Shown: positions 34,566 through 42,257 of the stretch, piece after piece | Position numbering within the stretch: position 1 is the first letter of the stretch | Layout of the letters: the number at the start of each line of letters is the position of its first letter | Origin: Bradyrhizobium sp. CCGB01 | Lineage (GTDB): Bacteria; Pseudomonadota; Alphaproteobacteria; Rhizobiales; Xanthobacteraceae | Direction: 5' to 3' | NCBI RefSeq assembly: GCF_024199795.1 | Contig: NZ_JANADK010000001.1 | Span: 8,122,001-8,186,000 of the forward strand | Length of the DNA stretch: 64,000 nucleotides | The notes under the pieces: model-generated | The model's database searches: none | What the model was told of the DNA's origin: nothing | Seen by the model: the letters and a program-made list of their open reading frames with translations, nothing else | Translations under genes and position numbers: made by a program

Positions 34566-35590
34566 ACGACCGATCCCAGCAGCGGCGGCCGGCGACGTTC
34601 CGGCTCGACGATCCCGGCGTCGTCGTCACCGAATCCGACGAGACTAGCCGGCTCGGCCGCGCCACCATCCAGATCACGCCGGAGCATGACCCGGCGACGC
34701 TGCCCGTGCTGATCGAAGCCGCGCTTCCCGCGCGGCGAGGTTTTCCCTGGGGCACGCTGTTCTGGTCCGGCCTCGCCGGGTTGACGCTGCTCGGCACCGG
34801 GCTCGGCGTCGTGCATCTGATCGAGGATCTGTTTGCGCGCAGCGAAAGCCTCGGCTTCGTCGGCCTCGCCCTCGCATTCGTCACCGCGCTCGCGCTCGCG
34901 GTGGTGATCGGGCGCGAGGCGTTCGGTCTGGTGCGCCTCGCGACCATCGAGAAACTGCATCAGCGCGCCGCCGCCGTGCTTGCCAATGACGACCGCAAGG
35001 AGAGCCGCGTCATCGTGCAGGATCTTCTGAAGATCGCGCACCAGAACCCGCAGCTCGCGCGTGCCCGCGCGACGCTGGAAAGTCACGCCGGCGAGATCAT
35101 CGACGGCGCCGACATGATCCGGCTCGCCGAGCGCGAGCTGATGTCGCCGCTGGATGCGGAGGCGCGGCGGCTGGTGTCGTCGGCTGCGCAAAAGGTCTCG
35201 ATCGTGACTGCGGTCTCCCCACGCGCGGCGATCGACGTGATGTTCGTGTTCGTGGCTGCGCTGAGATTGATACGCCAGCTTGCGCGCCTCTATGGCGGCC
35301 GCCCAGGCGCGCTCGGCATGATCCGCCTGCTCCGCCACGTCATCGCCCATCTCGCCATCACCGGCGGCATGGCCGCAAGCGACAGCCTGGTGCAGCAGAT
35401 GCTCGGGCATGGCATTGCGGCAAAGCTGTCGCAGCGGCTGGGTGAAGGCGTGCTGAACGGGCTATTGACGGCGCGGCTCGGGTTGGCCGCAATCGACGTC
35501 ACAAGGCCGCTGCCATTCGCGGCGCTGCCGCCGCCGAAACTGTCGGACCTCGCGACGGATCTGCTGCGGAAGAAGGACGAGGAGGCGTAG
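34562..35590 (+). CDS. ycjF: YcjF-family inner membrane protein (DUF697)
   Basis: A 342-residue protein with a charged N-terminal 60 residues, two membrane helices (about 64-86 and 96-118), a helical domain, and a C-terminal DUF697-like region with 'KVSIVTAVSPRAAIDVMFVF' and 'SDSLVQQMLGHGIAAKLSQRLGEGVLNGLLTARLG' style motifs. It is the standard partner of YcjX, coupled by the ATGA overlap. The role is unknown; a membrane anchor for a stress-responsive NTPase is plausible. A RIME-like element begins 25 bases after its stop. Confidence 0.88.
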   Translation: MNDRSQQRRPATFRLDDPGVVVTESDETSRLGRATIQITPEHDPATLPVLIEAALPARRGFPWGTLFWSGLAGLTLLGTGLGVVHLIEDLFARSESLGFVGLALAFVTALALAVVIGREAFGLVRLATIEKLHQRAAAVLANDDRKESRVIVQDLLKIAHQNPQLARARATLESHAGEIIDGADMIRLAERELMSPLDAEARRLVSSAAQKVSIVTAVSPRAAIDVMFVFVAALRLIRQLARLYGGRPGALGMIRLLRHVIAHLAITGGMAASDSLVQQMLGHGIAAKLSQRLGEGVLNGLLTARLGLAAIDVTRPLPFAALPPPKLSDLATDLLRKKDEEA

Positions 35591-35615
35591 CCCTTCGTGC
35601 CGCGCATTCGCTGCA

Positions 35616-35760
35616 CCCTCTCCCCTTGTGGGAGAGGGTGGCTCGCCGCGGAGCGGCGAGACGGGTGAGGGGTAACTCACCACGAATACAGATCTACCCA
35701 TGTGGATAGAGACCCCTCATCCGGCGCTTCGCGCCACCTTCTCCCACAAGGGGAGAAGGA
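35616..35760. repeat. RIME-like intergenic element, copy C
   Basis: Third copy, ends CCCTCTCCCCTTGTGGGAG and CTCCCACAAGGGGAGAAGG, inner arms TGGCTCGCCG and CATCCGGCGCTTCGCGCCACC. It separates the convergent ycjF and GT39 genes. Confidence 0.85.
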
Positions 35761-35780
35761 AGAGGTCACTGCCTTCTTGG

Positions 35781-37373
35781 CTACGCAAACGCCGAGAGCG
35801 ATTGAATCTCCCCCGCCAGCACTTTCCATTGAAACAGCGGCGAGTCCTTCGGCGGCGCAAGCTCTGGCGTCCAGCCGCTGAGCTTTTCAATCACATAAGT
35901 ATCCGTCAGGACGCGGCGCCAGCGGCGCTCGACTTGACCGAGCTGCTCGCGCTTGGCGGGGATGTTCTGCCACAGCGACGACCGGTTGTCCGGCTCGCGG
36001 CCAACATAGATGCCCGCGTGCCCGCTGATCCGGTCCATGCCGGGATCGCGGAAATCCTGGAAGCGGCCGCGTTCGTTGATCTCGATCACGGGCACACGGC
36101 CCCTGAACAGCCAGCGCATCATCGCGTAGGTGCGATAGTCCGTGGTCGCGATCCAGGTCGCACCTGTTTCGTCGAGCGCGGCCTGCGCGCGCGCCGCGAC
36201 CTGCTCGTAGCCGGCCTCGGCACCGATCGGATCGATCTTGCCGAGGAGATTCCAGGGCGCCGCGACGTAGTAAAAGAAGACGATCACGACGAAGGCGATG
36301 CCCGTCGTGACGGCCGTCCTGGCCCAGAACAGCGACGATCTGAGCATGCGCGCCGACCATCCCTCTTTCGTCATCGCTGCGAGGTTGACGGCGGCGGCGG
36401 CAAAACCGACCGGCCACATGAACATCGGCCAGGTGTCGCCGACCCTGAGCGTCAGCGACTTGAAGAAGAAATAGAGGAACGGCACCAGCACCGCGGTCGA
36501 CAGCAGGATCGCGACCGGCTCGCGCGTGCGATAGCCGCGCCACGCCGTCATCACGAGGCCCGTCAGCACCACCGGAAGCATGACGAAGCCGACCAGGCCG
36601 AATTGCAGGCCGATGTAATCGCCGATGGTGCGCAGCGAGATGCCGTAATTGGCGGTGGCGCGCACGCCCTGGAAACGGAACGAGGCCCAGTCGTGCTGCG
36701 CGTTCCAGATCAGCACCGGCGAGAATGCGGCAATCGCGATCAGCACCGCGAGATAGGGGTAAGGGCTGCGCAGCCAGCGCCAGCGCCAATCCGGCACCAG
36801 CAGAAACGCGGCGACCGCCGGCGCGAACATGATCGCGGTGAACTTCGACAGCATCGACAGTCCGGCGAACAGGCCCGCCGCCAGCCACCAGCGGCCGTCG
36901 CCGCTTTGCGCGAGCCGCACCAGCGACCACATCATCGCCACCGCAAACGGGATCATGGCGACATCGGGCGCGACCTTGGCCATCAGCAGGCCGTAATAGA
37001 GCGCGGCCTCCGGCATCAGCGCCGCGAGCACCACCGCGCGCACATCATGGGTGAGGCGGCGGACGATGTCGGCGAGCAGCAACTGCGTCACGAACATCGC
37101 GACGATGCCACTGATGCGCACGCCGAACGTGGTGTCGCCGAAGATCGCGGTACCGAGCCGGATGAACCAGGCGATCATGGGGGGATGATCGAGGAAGCTG
37201 AGCGCCGTCTCCTTCGACCAAGTCCAGTAATAGGCCTCGTCCGTGCGCAGCTCGATCGCGGAAGCGTAGACGATGCGCAGCACGGTCATCGCCGCGATGA
37301 CCAGCACAGCCACGAGGAGCGGGCGGCGGGCGAGGCTGCGGGGGAACACGGTGATGTCGGGGGCTGTCGTCAC
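35781..37373 (-). CDS. GT39/PMT-like membrane glycosyltransferase
   Basis: About 530 residues: ten to twelve membrane helices and a soluble C-terminal domain (about 410-530). 'ELRTDEAYYWTWSKE' in the first external loop carries the catalytic Asp-Glu pair of the GT-C fold, and 'FLDHPPMIAWFIRLGTAIFGD' follows as in ArnT/PMT relatives. It would transfer a sugar from a lipid-phosphate donor to a lipid or protein outside the inner membrane. The start GTG 37373 is chosen because further upstream the reading frame runs through an intergenic repeat (37445-37541). No polysaccharide cluster is adjacent. Confidence 0.82.
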   Translation of the reverse strand: MTTAPDITVFPRSLARRPLLVAVLVIAAMTVLRIVYASAIELRTDEAYYWTWSKETALSFLDHPPMIAWFIRLGTAIFGDTTFGVRISGIVAMFVTQLLLADIVRRLTHDVRAVVLAALMPEAALYYGLLMAKVAPDVAMIPFAVAMMWSLVRLAQSGDGRWWLAAGLFAGLSMLSKFTAIMFAPAVAAFLLVPDWRWRWLRSPYPYLAVLIAIAAFSPVLIWNAQHDWASFRFQGVRATANYGISLRTIGDYIGLQFGLVGFVMLPVVLTGLVMTAWRGYRTREPVAILLSTAVLVPFLYFFFKSLTLRVGDTWPMFMWPVGFAAAAVNLAAMTKEGWSARMLRSSLFWARTAVTTGIAFVVIVFFYYVAAPWNLLGKIDPIGAEAGYEQVAARAQAALDETGATWIATTDYRTYAMMRWLFRGRVPVIEINERGRFQDFRDPGMDRISGHAGIYVGREPDNRSSLWQNIPAKREQLGQVERRWRRVLTDTYVIEKLSGWTPELAPPKDSPLFQWKVLAGEIQSLSAFA

Positions 37374-37444
37374 GCCCGCGCTTTTCGCCAACCTCGGACG
37401 GGGAGTCAATGCGGGGGAGTCCCCTGTCGCCCCGCGGAAGCGAT

Positions 37445-37541
37445 CGTAGGGTGGGCAAAGCGGAGCGTGCCCACCATGGGGATTGACGGATAGAAATGGT
37501 GGGCACGGCGCGCAAGGGCGCGCGTTTGCCCACCCTACGAT
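37445..37541. repeat. intergenic palindromic repeat, 'GTAGGGTGGGCAAA' type
   Basis: CGTAGGGTGGGCAAAGCG on the left and CGCGTTTGCCCACCCTACG on the right, with GTGCCCACCAT / ATGGTGGGCAC nested inside. It lies between the divergent GT39 and cyaC-like genes and has been read as protein in longer calls of the GT39 gene. Confidence 0.8.
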
Positions 37542-37639
37542 TTCGCAACCTTGTCGGGCATGTGACTTCACAATCTGTCCACGGCGGGAATTAACCGCTA
37601 CGCTGGCTGTTCTCCTTCATGAACTGATACAATCGAATC

Positions 37640-39373
37640 ATGGCCACCGCTCCTGCCCACATGACCGAACTCGTCCGCGCCACCAGCGTGCGGCAGGTGC
37701 GGCTGGTCTGCGGCATCATCCTGTTCGCCTATGTGGTCAGCCATCTGCTCAACCACGCGCTCGGCAACATCTCTGTCGATGCCATGGAGGCCGGGGTCTA
37801 CTACCACACCGTGTTCTGGCAGTTCCTGCCTGTTGCGATCGTGTTCTACACCGCGGCGCTCACCCATATGGGGCTTGGCATCTACGCGCTGTACCAGCGC
37901 CGGCAGTTCCGCTGGCGGACCGTCGAGCCGCTCCAGCTCCTGCTGGGCCTGAGCATCCCTGCGCTCATCATGGCGCATGTGATCGGGATACGGCTCGGCC
38001 TGACGCTCTACGGGCACGAGAAACTTTACCCGCAGGAGCTCTATCTGTTCTTCGTCCTGGCGCCCGCCCGGCTCTGGCAGATGACGATTTTGCTCGTGGT
38101 CGCCTGGGTGCACGGTTGCGTCGGCATCTATTTCTGGCTTCGCATGAAGACCTTCTTCACGCGCGCCGCGCCCTATCTGCTCGCAGCCGCCGTGCTGATC
38201 CCGACGCTAGCGATGCTCGGCATCTACCAGGGCGGACGCAGCGTTGCCGCCGACAGCGACGACGCGGACTGGCGCAAGACGAATTATACGAGGCAACAGG
38301 TCGGCACGGTCGCGGAAAACAAGGTGCTCGACCGCATCAGCGGCGGCCTCGTCATGGGCTATTTTGGCCTGCTCGCCCTCGCGCTGGCAGCGCGCGGGGT
38401 ACGCGCCTTGCGCGAACGGCGCGGCGGCATGATCGCGCTGTCCTACGGCAACGGCAAGACAGTGCGCGTGCCCAAGGGCCTCTCCGTACTGGAGGCGAGC
38501 CTGCGCCACAACGTGCCGCATGCCAGCGTCTGCGGCGGCCGCGCCCGCTGCTCGACCTGCCGCATCCGCGTCATCGGCGATCATGGCGCCCTGCCCGAGC
38601 CGTCACAGCGCGAGGCCTTCGTGCTCGCCCGCGTCGGCACTGCTGACCCCTCGATCCGGCTCGCCTGCCAGCTGCGGCCGGACTCGGATCTCTCCTTCTT
38701 CCAGCTCTTCACACCCCACACGCATGCGGCGGACGGGCAGGCCTCGATGCCGGCCAGGATCGGCCAGGAACGCTATCTCGTCAGCCTGTTCGTGGACATG
38801 CGCGGCTCGACGCAGCTGGCCGAGAAGCGGCTGCCGTTCGACACCGTCTTCATCGTCAACCGCTTCCTCGGCGCGGTGTCGCAGGCCGTGATCGAGAACG
38901 GCGGCCAGCCGAACCAGTTCGTGGGCGACGGTATGCTGGCGCTGTTCGGGCTGTCAGCCGATCCGCACGAAGCCTGCCGGCAGGCGCTGAAGGCCGCCGC
39001 CGGCATCGCCACGCATATCGACGAACTAAATGAGCTCTTGAGCCATGATTTGCGTGAGCCGATCCGTTTCGGCATCGGGATTCACGGCGGCGAGGTCATC
39101 ATCGGCGACATCGGCTATCGCGATCACATCGTCTTCACCGCGCTGGGCGACGCCGTCAACGTTGCCGCCCGGCTCCAGGACATGACCAAGACGCTGGCCT
39201 GCGAAGCCATCGTCTCGGAGGAGGTCCGCCGCACCGCCGACCTTGCCGAGGATGCGCTGCCGCAACAGGAGGTCGCGATCCGCGGCCGCGACGAGCCGAT
39301 GGCCGTGCGCGTCGTTGCGGATGCAAGGGAGCTGTCGACCCTCGTCGATCGCAGCGCGCGCATCGCGGCTTGA
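37640..39373 (+). CDS. cyaC: CyaC-like redox-regulated class III adenylate cyclase
   Basis: A 577-residue three-part protein. (1) Residues 15-255: six membrane helices with conserved His residues (35, 39, 76, 113, 158) suited to two b-type haems, as in succinate dehydrogenase anchors. (2) Residues 263-350: plant-type 2Fe-2S ferredoxin with C298-x5-C304-x2-C307 and C343. (3) Residues 378-565: class III cyclase with metal Asp386 (FVDMRGST) and Asp430 (FVGDG), and transition-state Asn507/Arg511 (GDAVNVAAR). Sinorhizobium meliloti CyaC has the same architecture and is regulated by the quinone redox state. It should make cAMP in response to respiratory status. It is immediately upstream of sorAB. 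Confidence 0.85.
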   Translation: MATAPAHMTELVRATSVRQVRLVCGIILFAYVVSHLLNHALGNISVDAMEAGVYYHTVFWQFLPVAIVFYTAALTHMGLGIYALYQRRQFRWRTVEPLQLLLGLSIPALIMAHVIGIRLGLTLYGHEKLYPQELYLFFVLAPARLWQMTILLVVAWVHGCVGIYFWLRMKTFFTRAAPYLLAAAVLIPTLAMLGIYQGGRSVAADSDDADWRKTNYTRQQVGTVAENKVLDRISGGLVMGYFGLLALALAARGVRALRERRGGMIALSYGNGKTVRVPKGLSVLEASLRHNVPHASVCGGRARCSTCRIRVIGDHGALPEPSQREAFVLARVGTADPSIRLACQLRPDSDLSFFQLFTPHTHAADGQASMPARIGQERYLVSLFVDMRGSTQLAEKRLPFDTVFIVNRFLGAVSQAVIENGGQPNQFVGDGMLALFGLSADPHEACRQALKAAAGIATHIDELNELLSHDLREPIRFGIGIHGGEVIIGDIGYRDHIVFTALGDAVNVAARLQDMTKTLACEAIVSEEVRRTADLAEDALPQQEVAIRGRDEPMAVRVVADARELSTLVDRSARIAA

Positions 39374-39581
39374 GTCTTCACCTCCCCGCAGGCGGGGCGA
39401 GGAAGAGCACCGCTACTGCGGCAATAACTCGGCTCGCCACGTAACACCGGCTTGCTGCAACGCAACGGCATGGGCCTGCTGCGAAAGCACGAATTGACTT
39501 CATCCAAATCGTTGCGACAGATGAGCGCGGGATCGCGGTGATGACCGCTGGTCCAACGAAAAGCTCCGGGAGGAGACCAGA

Positions 39582-40781
39582 ATGTTCGATCGACGCGACC
39601 TGCTCAAAGGAGCGGGCCTCGCCGCTATTGCGGCCACACTGAATTCCACCAAGGCGCTGGCACTCGACACCGTCACCCTGCCTTTCACCAATGGCGAGCG
39701 GCCGCTGGTGAAGTATCCGCAGAAGCGGCCGATGATCGGACTGACCAGCCGGCCGCCGCAGCTCGAGACGCCGTTCGCGGTGTTCAATGACGGCCCGATC
39801 ACGCCGAATAACGCGTTCTTCGTGCGCTATCACCTCTCGGACCTCCCCTACAACCTCGATCCCGACAAGTTCACGCTCGAGGTCAAGGGCAAGGTCGACA
39901 AGCCGCTCAAGCTGTCGCTCAAGGACATCCGGAAAATGAAGGCGACGGAGATCGTCGCCGTCAATCAGTGCTCCGGCAATAGCCGCGGCTTTTCAGAGCC
40001 GCGCGTCGCCGGCGGCCAGCTCGCCAACGGCGCCATGGGCAATGCGCGCTGGCGCGGCGTACCGCTGAAGGCGGTGCTGGAGATGGCGGGCGTGCAGAGC
40101 GGCGCCAAGCAGGTCACCTTCAACGGCATGGACGGTCCGGTCAGCGACAAGACGCCGGATTTCGTCAAGGCGCTCGATCTCGATCACGCCACCGACGGCG
40201 AGGTGATGCTGGCCTACGGCATGAACGGCGAGGACCTGCCGTTCCTCAACGGCTTCCCGCTGCGCCTGATCGTGCCCGGCTATTACGGCACCTACTGGGT
40301 CAAGCACCTCAACGAGATCACCGTCATCGACACTGTCTATGACGGTTTCTGGATGAAGTCGGCCTATCGCATTCCGGACACCCCGAACAATGCGATCGAG
40401 CCGGGCACCGCGCCGAAGGCGACGATCCCGATCAACCGCTTCACCATCCGCTCTTTCATCACCAGCGTTCCCGACGGCGCCAAGCTGAAGGCGGGAGCGA
40501 CGACGCTGCGCGGCATCGCCTTCGACGGCGGCAAGGGCATCAAGGAGGTCCAGGTTTCCACCGACGGCGGCAAGACCTGGGTCAGCGCCAAGCTCGGCAA
40601 GGATCTCGGCAAATACTCATTCCGTGAATGGAAGCTGCCGGTGAAGCTCGCGGCGGGCGCCCATGAGCTGAAGGTGCGCGCCACGGGCAATGGCGGCGAG
40701 ACCCAGCCGGATACGCCGCGCTGGAACCCGGCGGGTTATCTACGCAACGTCGTCGAAACCGTCCGCGTGACCGTGGCCTGA
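39582..40781 (+). CDS. sorA: sulfite dehydrogenase, molybdopterin subunit (SorA-like)
   Basis: A 399-residue periplasmic molybdoenzyme of the sulfite oxidase family. A Tat signal (DRRDLLKGAG) leads the chain; Cys130 in 'NQCSGNSRGF' is the molybdenum ligand, and 'GYYGTYWVKHLNEI' and the C-terminal Ig-like dimerisation domain ('VQVSTDGGKTW') fit SorA. It oxidises sulfite to sulfate and hands electrons to the cytochrome encoded next. The 13-base gap to the cytochrome gene shows one operon. It lies 208 bases downstream of the cyclase gene; a moderate GGGAGG ribosome-binding site precedes the ATG. Confidence 0.88.
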   Translation: MFDRRDLLKGAGLAAIAATLNSTKALALDTVTLPFTNGERPLVKYPQKRPMIGLTSRPPQLETPFAVFNDGPITPNNAFFVRYHLSDLPYNLDPDKFTLEVKGKVDKPLKLSLKDIRKMKATEIVAVNQCSGNSRGFSEPRVAGGQLANGAMGNARWRGVPLKAVLEMAGVQSGAKQVTFNGMDGPVSDKTPDFVKALDLDHATDGEVMLAYGMNGEDLPFLNGFPLRLIVPGYYGTYWVKHLNEITVIDTVYDGFWMKSAYRIPDTPNNAIEPGTAPKATIPINRFTIRSFITSVPDGAKLKAGATTLRGIAFDGGKGIKEVQVSTDGGKTWVSAKLGKDLGKYSFREWKLPVKLAAGAHELKVRATGNGGETQPDTPRWNPAGYLRNVVETVRVTVA

Positions 40782-40793
40782 GGGAGAATGATC

Positions 40794-41102
40794 ATGCAGC
40801 GCACCGTTCTCCTCGCCATCTCGCTCGCTGTCGCCGCCGGCATCGGCGCCGTGACCGCAGCGCCCGTCAACTATAAGCTCCCGGACGAGGTCGCCGCCTT
40901 CAAGCCCGGCCCCAATCTCGAGGTCGTGCAGGGCAATTGCAGCGCCTGCCACTCGGCCGACTACGTCAGCACGCAGCCACCGATGAAGGACAAGAAGGCC
41001 TTCTGGCAGGCCGAGGTGACCAAGATGATAAAGGTCTATGGTGCCCCGATCGACGATGCCGATGTCGGCAAGATCGTCGATTATCTGGCTGCGACTTATT
41101 GA
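40794..41102 (+). CDS. sorB: sulfite dehydrogenase cytochrome c subunit (SorB-like)
   Basis: A 102-residue small c-type cytochrome with signal peptide (MQRTVLLAISLAVAAGIGAVTA) and the haem motif 'CSACH' followed by 'ADYVSTQPP'; the sixth ligand Met is probably the one in 'PPMKDKKAFW'. Its position after the molybdenum subunit and its size match SorB, which relays electrons from sulfite oxidation to cytochrome c. The start ATG 40794 is favoured over 40788 because AGGGAG then has a normal seven-base spacing. No further partner follows; the next gene is cspA 209 bases on. Confidence 0.88.
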   Translation: MQRTVLLAISLAVAAGIGAVTAAPVNYKLPDEVAAFKPGPNLEVVQGNCSACHSADYVSTQPPMKDKKAFWQAEVTKMIKVYGAPIDDADVGKIVDYLAATY

Positions 41103-41310
41103 CGGATGGATCGCGGCGTTCGGATCAATTGACCGCGAAACGGGCAAAACCGGTAAAAACGCCGCGAAGTTGAGCGGAATTCGGCAAAATGCCGATGTGG
41201 TTTGAGCTACCAAGCCGGCCACAATCCGCGTATCCTGTTAGGACCGAACCGGCCGGTTGGCGGGGACTGGCGGTTCGAGATCTCGGAGGAAGACCCGCGG
41301 AGAAGACGTG

Positions 41311-41511
41311 ATGGCTAAAGGTACGGTCAAGTGGTTCAACCCGACGAAGGGTTATGGATTTATCCAGCCTGCGTCGGGCGGCAAGGATGTGTTCGTGCAT
41401 ATCTCGGCAGTGCAGAAAGCCGGTCTGTCGTCCCTGAACGAAGGACAGACGGTGGAATACGAAGAGATCGCAAACCGGGGCAAGACCTCCGCAGAGAACC
41501 TCAAAGTATAA
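41311..41511 (+). CDS. cold-shock protein (CspA family)
   Basis: A 66-residue nucleic-acid chaperone with the RNP1 motif 'KGYGFIQP' and RNP2 'VFVHIS', beginning [12 protein letters not shown]. It binds single-stranded RNA and prevents secondary structure. The upstream 200 bases contain no gene and could hold a long 5' leader as in cspA, though no cold-box was identified. GGAGAAG precedes the start by six bases. A strong hairpin follows at 41531. Bradyrhizobium encodes several such proteins, so no symbol is assigned. Confidence 0.93.
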   Translation: MAKGTVKWFNPTKGYGFIQPASGGKDVFVHISAVQKAGLSSLNEGQTVEYEEIANRGKTSAENLKV

Positions 41512-41530
41512 GGCCGCCAGCTTTTGCTGC

Positions 41531-41550
41531 CTCCCGGATCTGTCCGGGAG
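41531..41550 (+). terminator. hairpin after the cold-shock gene
   Basis: CTCCCGGA - TCTG - TCCGGGAG, a perfect eight-base stem with four-base loop, 20 bases after the stop. It is followed by CCGGGCC, seven A and four T, so it lacks a clean T run; a weaker intrinsic or bidirectional terminator is likely. Confidence 0.5.
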
Positions 41551-41681
41551 CCGGGCCAAAAAAATTTTAGAAGACGGCCAGTGCATTCGACGACAGGCGT
41601 TGCGACTGCACACGGAGAGCTATTTTCCCGCGAAGACCGCTTGTTCAACGCCACAGCAATGACAATCGCGACGGCATTTCG

Positions 41682-42143
41682 TTACTCCACCGGCAACGGT
41701 GCGTCGCGCTTGATCTCTTCCATCACCGCATAGGTTCGCGTCTCGCGCACGCCCGGCATCGACAGCAAGGTCTCGCCGAGGAAGCGTCGATAGGCGGTCA
41801 TGTCGGCAAGCCGCGCCTTCACAAGATAGTCGAAGCCGCCTGCAACCATGTGACACTCCAGCACCTCGGGCGCGAGTTTCACCGCGCGCGCGAAGCGCTC
41901 GAAATTGTCCGGCGTGGTCTTGTCGAGCAGCACCTCGACGAACACCAGAAGACCGAGGCCAAGCCGGTGCGGATTGAGCCGCGCCCCATAGCCCTCGACG
42001 AAGCCCTCGCGCTGCAACCGCTTCAGCCGCTCGCCGATCGAGGTCGGCGACAGCCCGATGCGTTCGGCGAGCTCGACATTGGCTATGCGCCCATCCTGCT
42101 GCAAAACCGCGAGGATCTTCCGGTCAATTCGATCGAGTTCCAT
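41682..42143 (-). CDS. putR: Lrp/AsnC-family regulator of proline utilisation
   Basis: A 153-residue Lrp-type protein. The N-terminal helix-turn-helix spans about 4-50 (LDRIDRKILAVLQQDGR ... LSPTSIGERLKRL), and the RAM ligand domain from about 65 contains 'VAGGFDYLVKARLADM'. It lies divergent from putA, the standard layout of alphaproteobacterial putR/putA, where the regulator activates putA when proline is present. The symbol rests on context as much as on sequence. Two inverted repeats in the 114-base gap (42144-42188) are candidate binding sites. Confidence 0.82.
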   Translation of the reverse strand: MELDRIDRKILAVLQQDGRIANVELAERIGLSPTSIGERLKRLQREGFVEGYGARLNPHRLGLGLLVFVEVLLDKTTPDNFERFARAVKLAPEVLECHMVAGGFDYLVKARLADMTAYRRFLGETLLSMPGVRETRTYAVMEEIKRDAPLPVE

Positions 42144-42188
42144 ATTTTATGCGGCCAAAATCGGAGTTGCCTTCACTTTCTAAGGCAA
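42144..42188. promoter_or_regulatory. two inverted repeats in the putR-putA interval
   Basis: ATTTT-N8-AAAAT at 42144-42161, directly abutting the putR start codon, and TTGCCTT-N8-AAGGCAA at 42167-42188, both perfect. Two same-spaced dyads close together are typical of Lrp-family operators, which bind on one face of DNA. The first would block putR translation start or autoregulate; the second lies 70 bases upstream of putA. Confidence 0.5.
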
Positions 42189-42257
42189 AACGACTAACTT
42201 GTCTATCGAACTACGGTCACGCGGGCCTTATCCTGGATTTCAGCCACAGGACACGCC

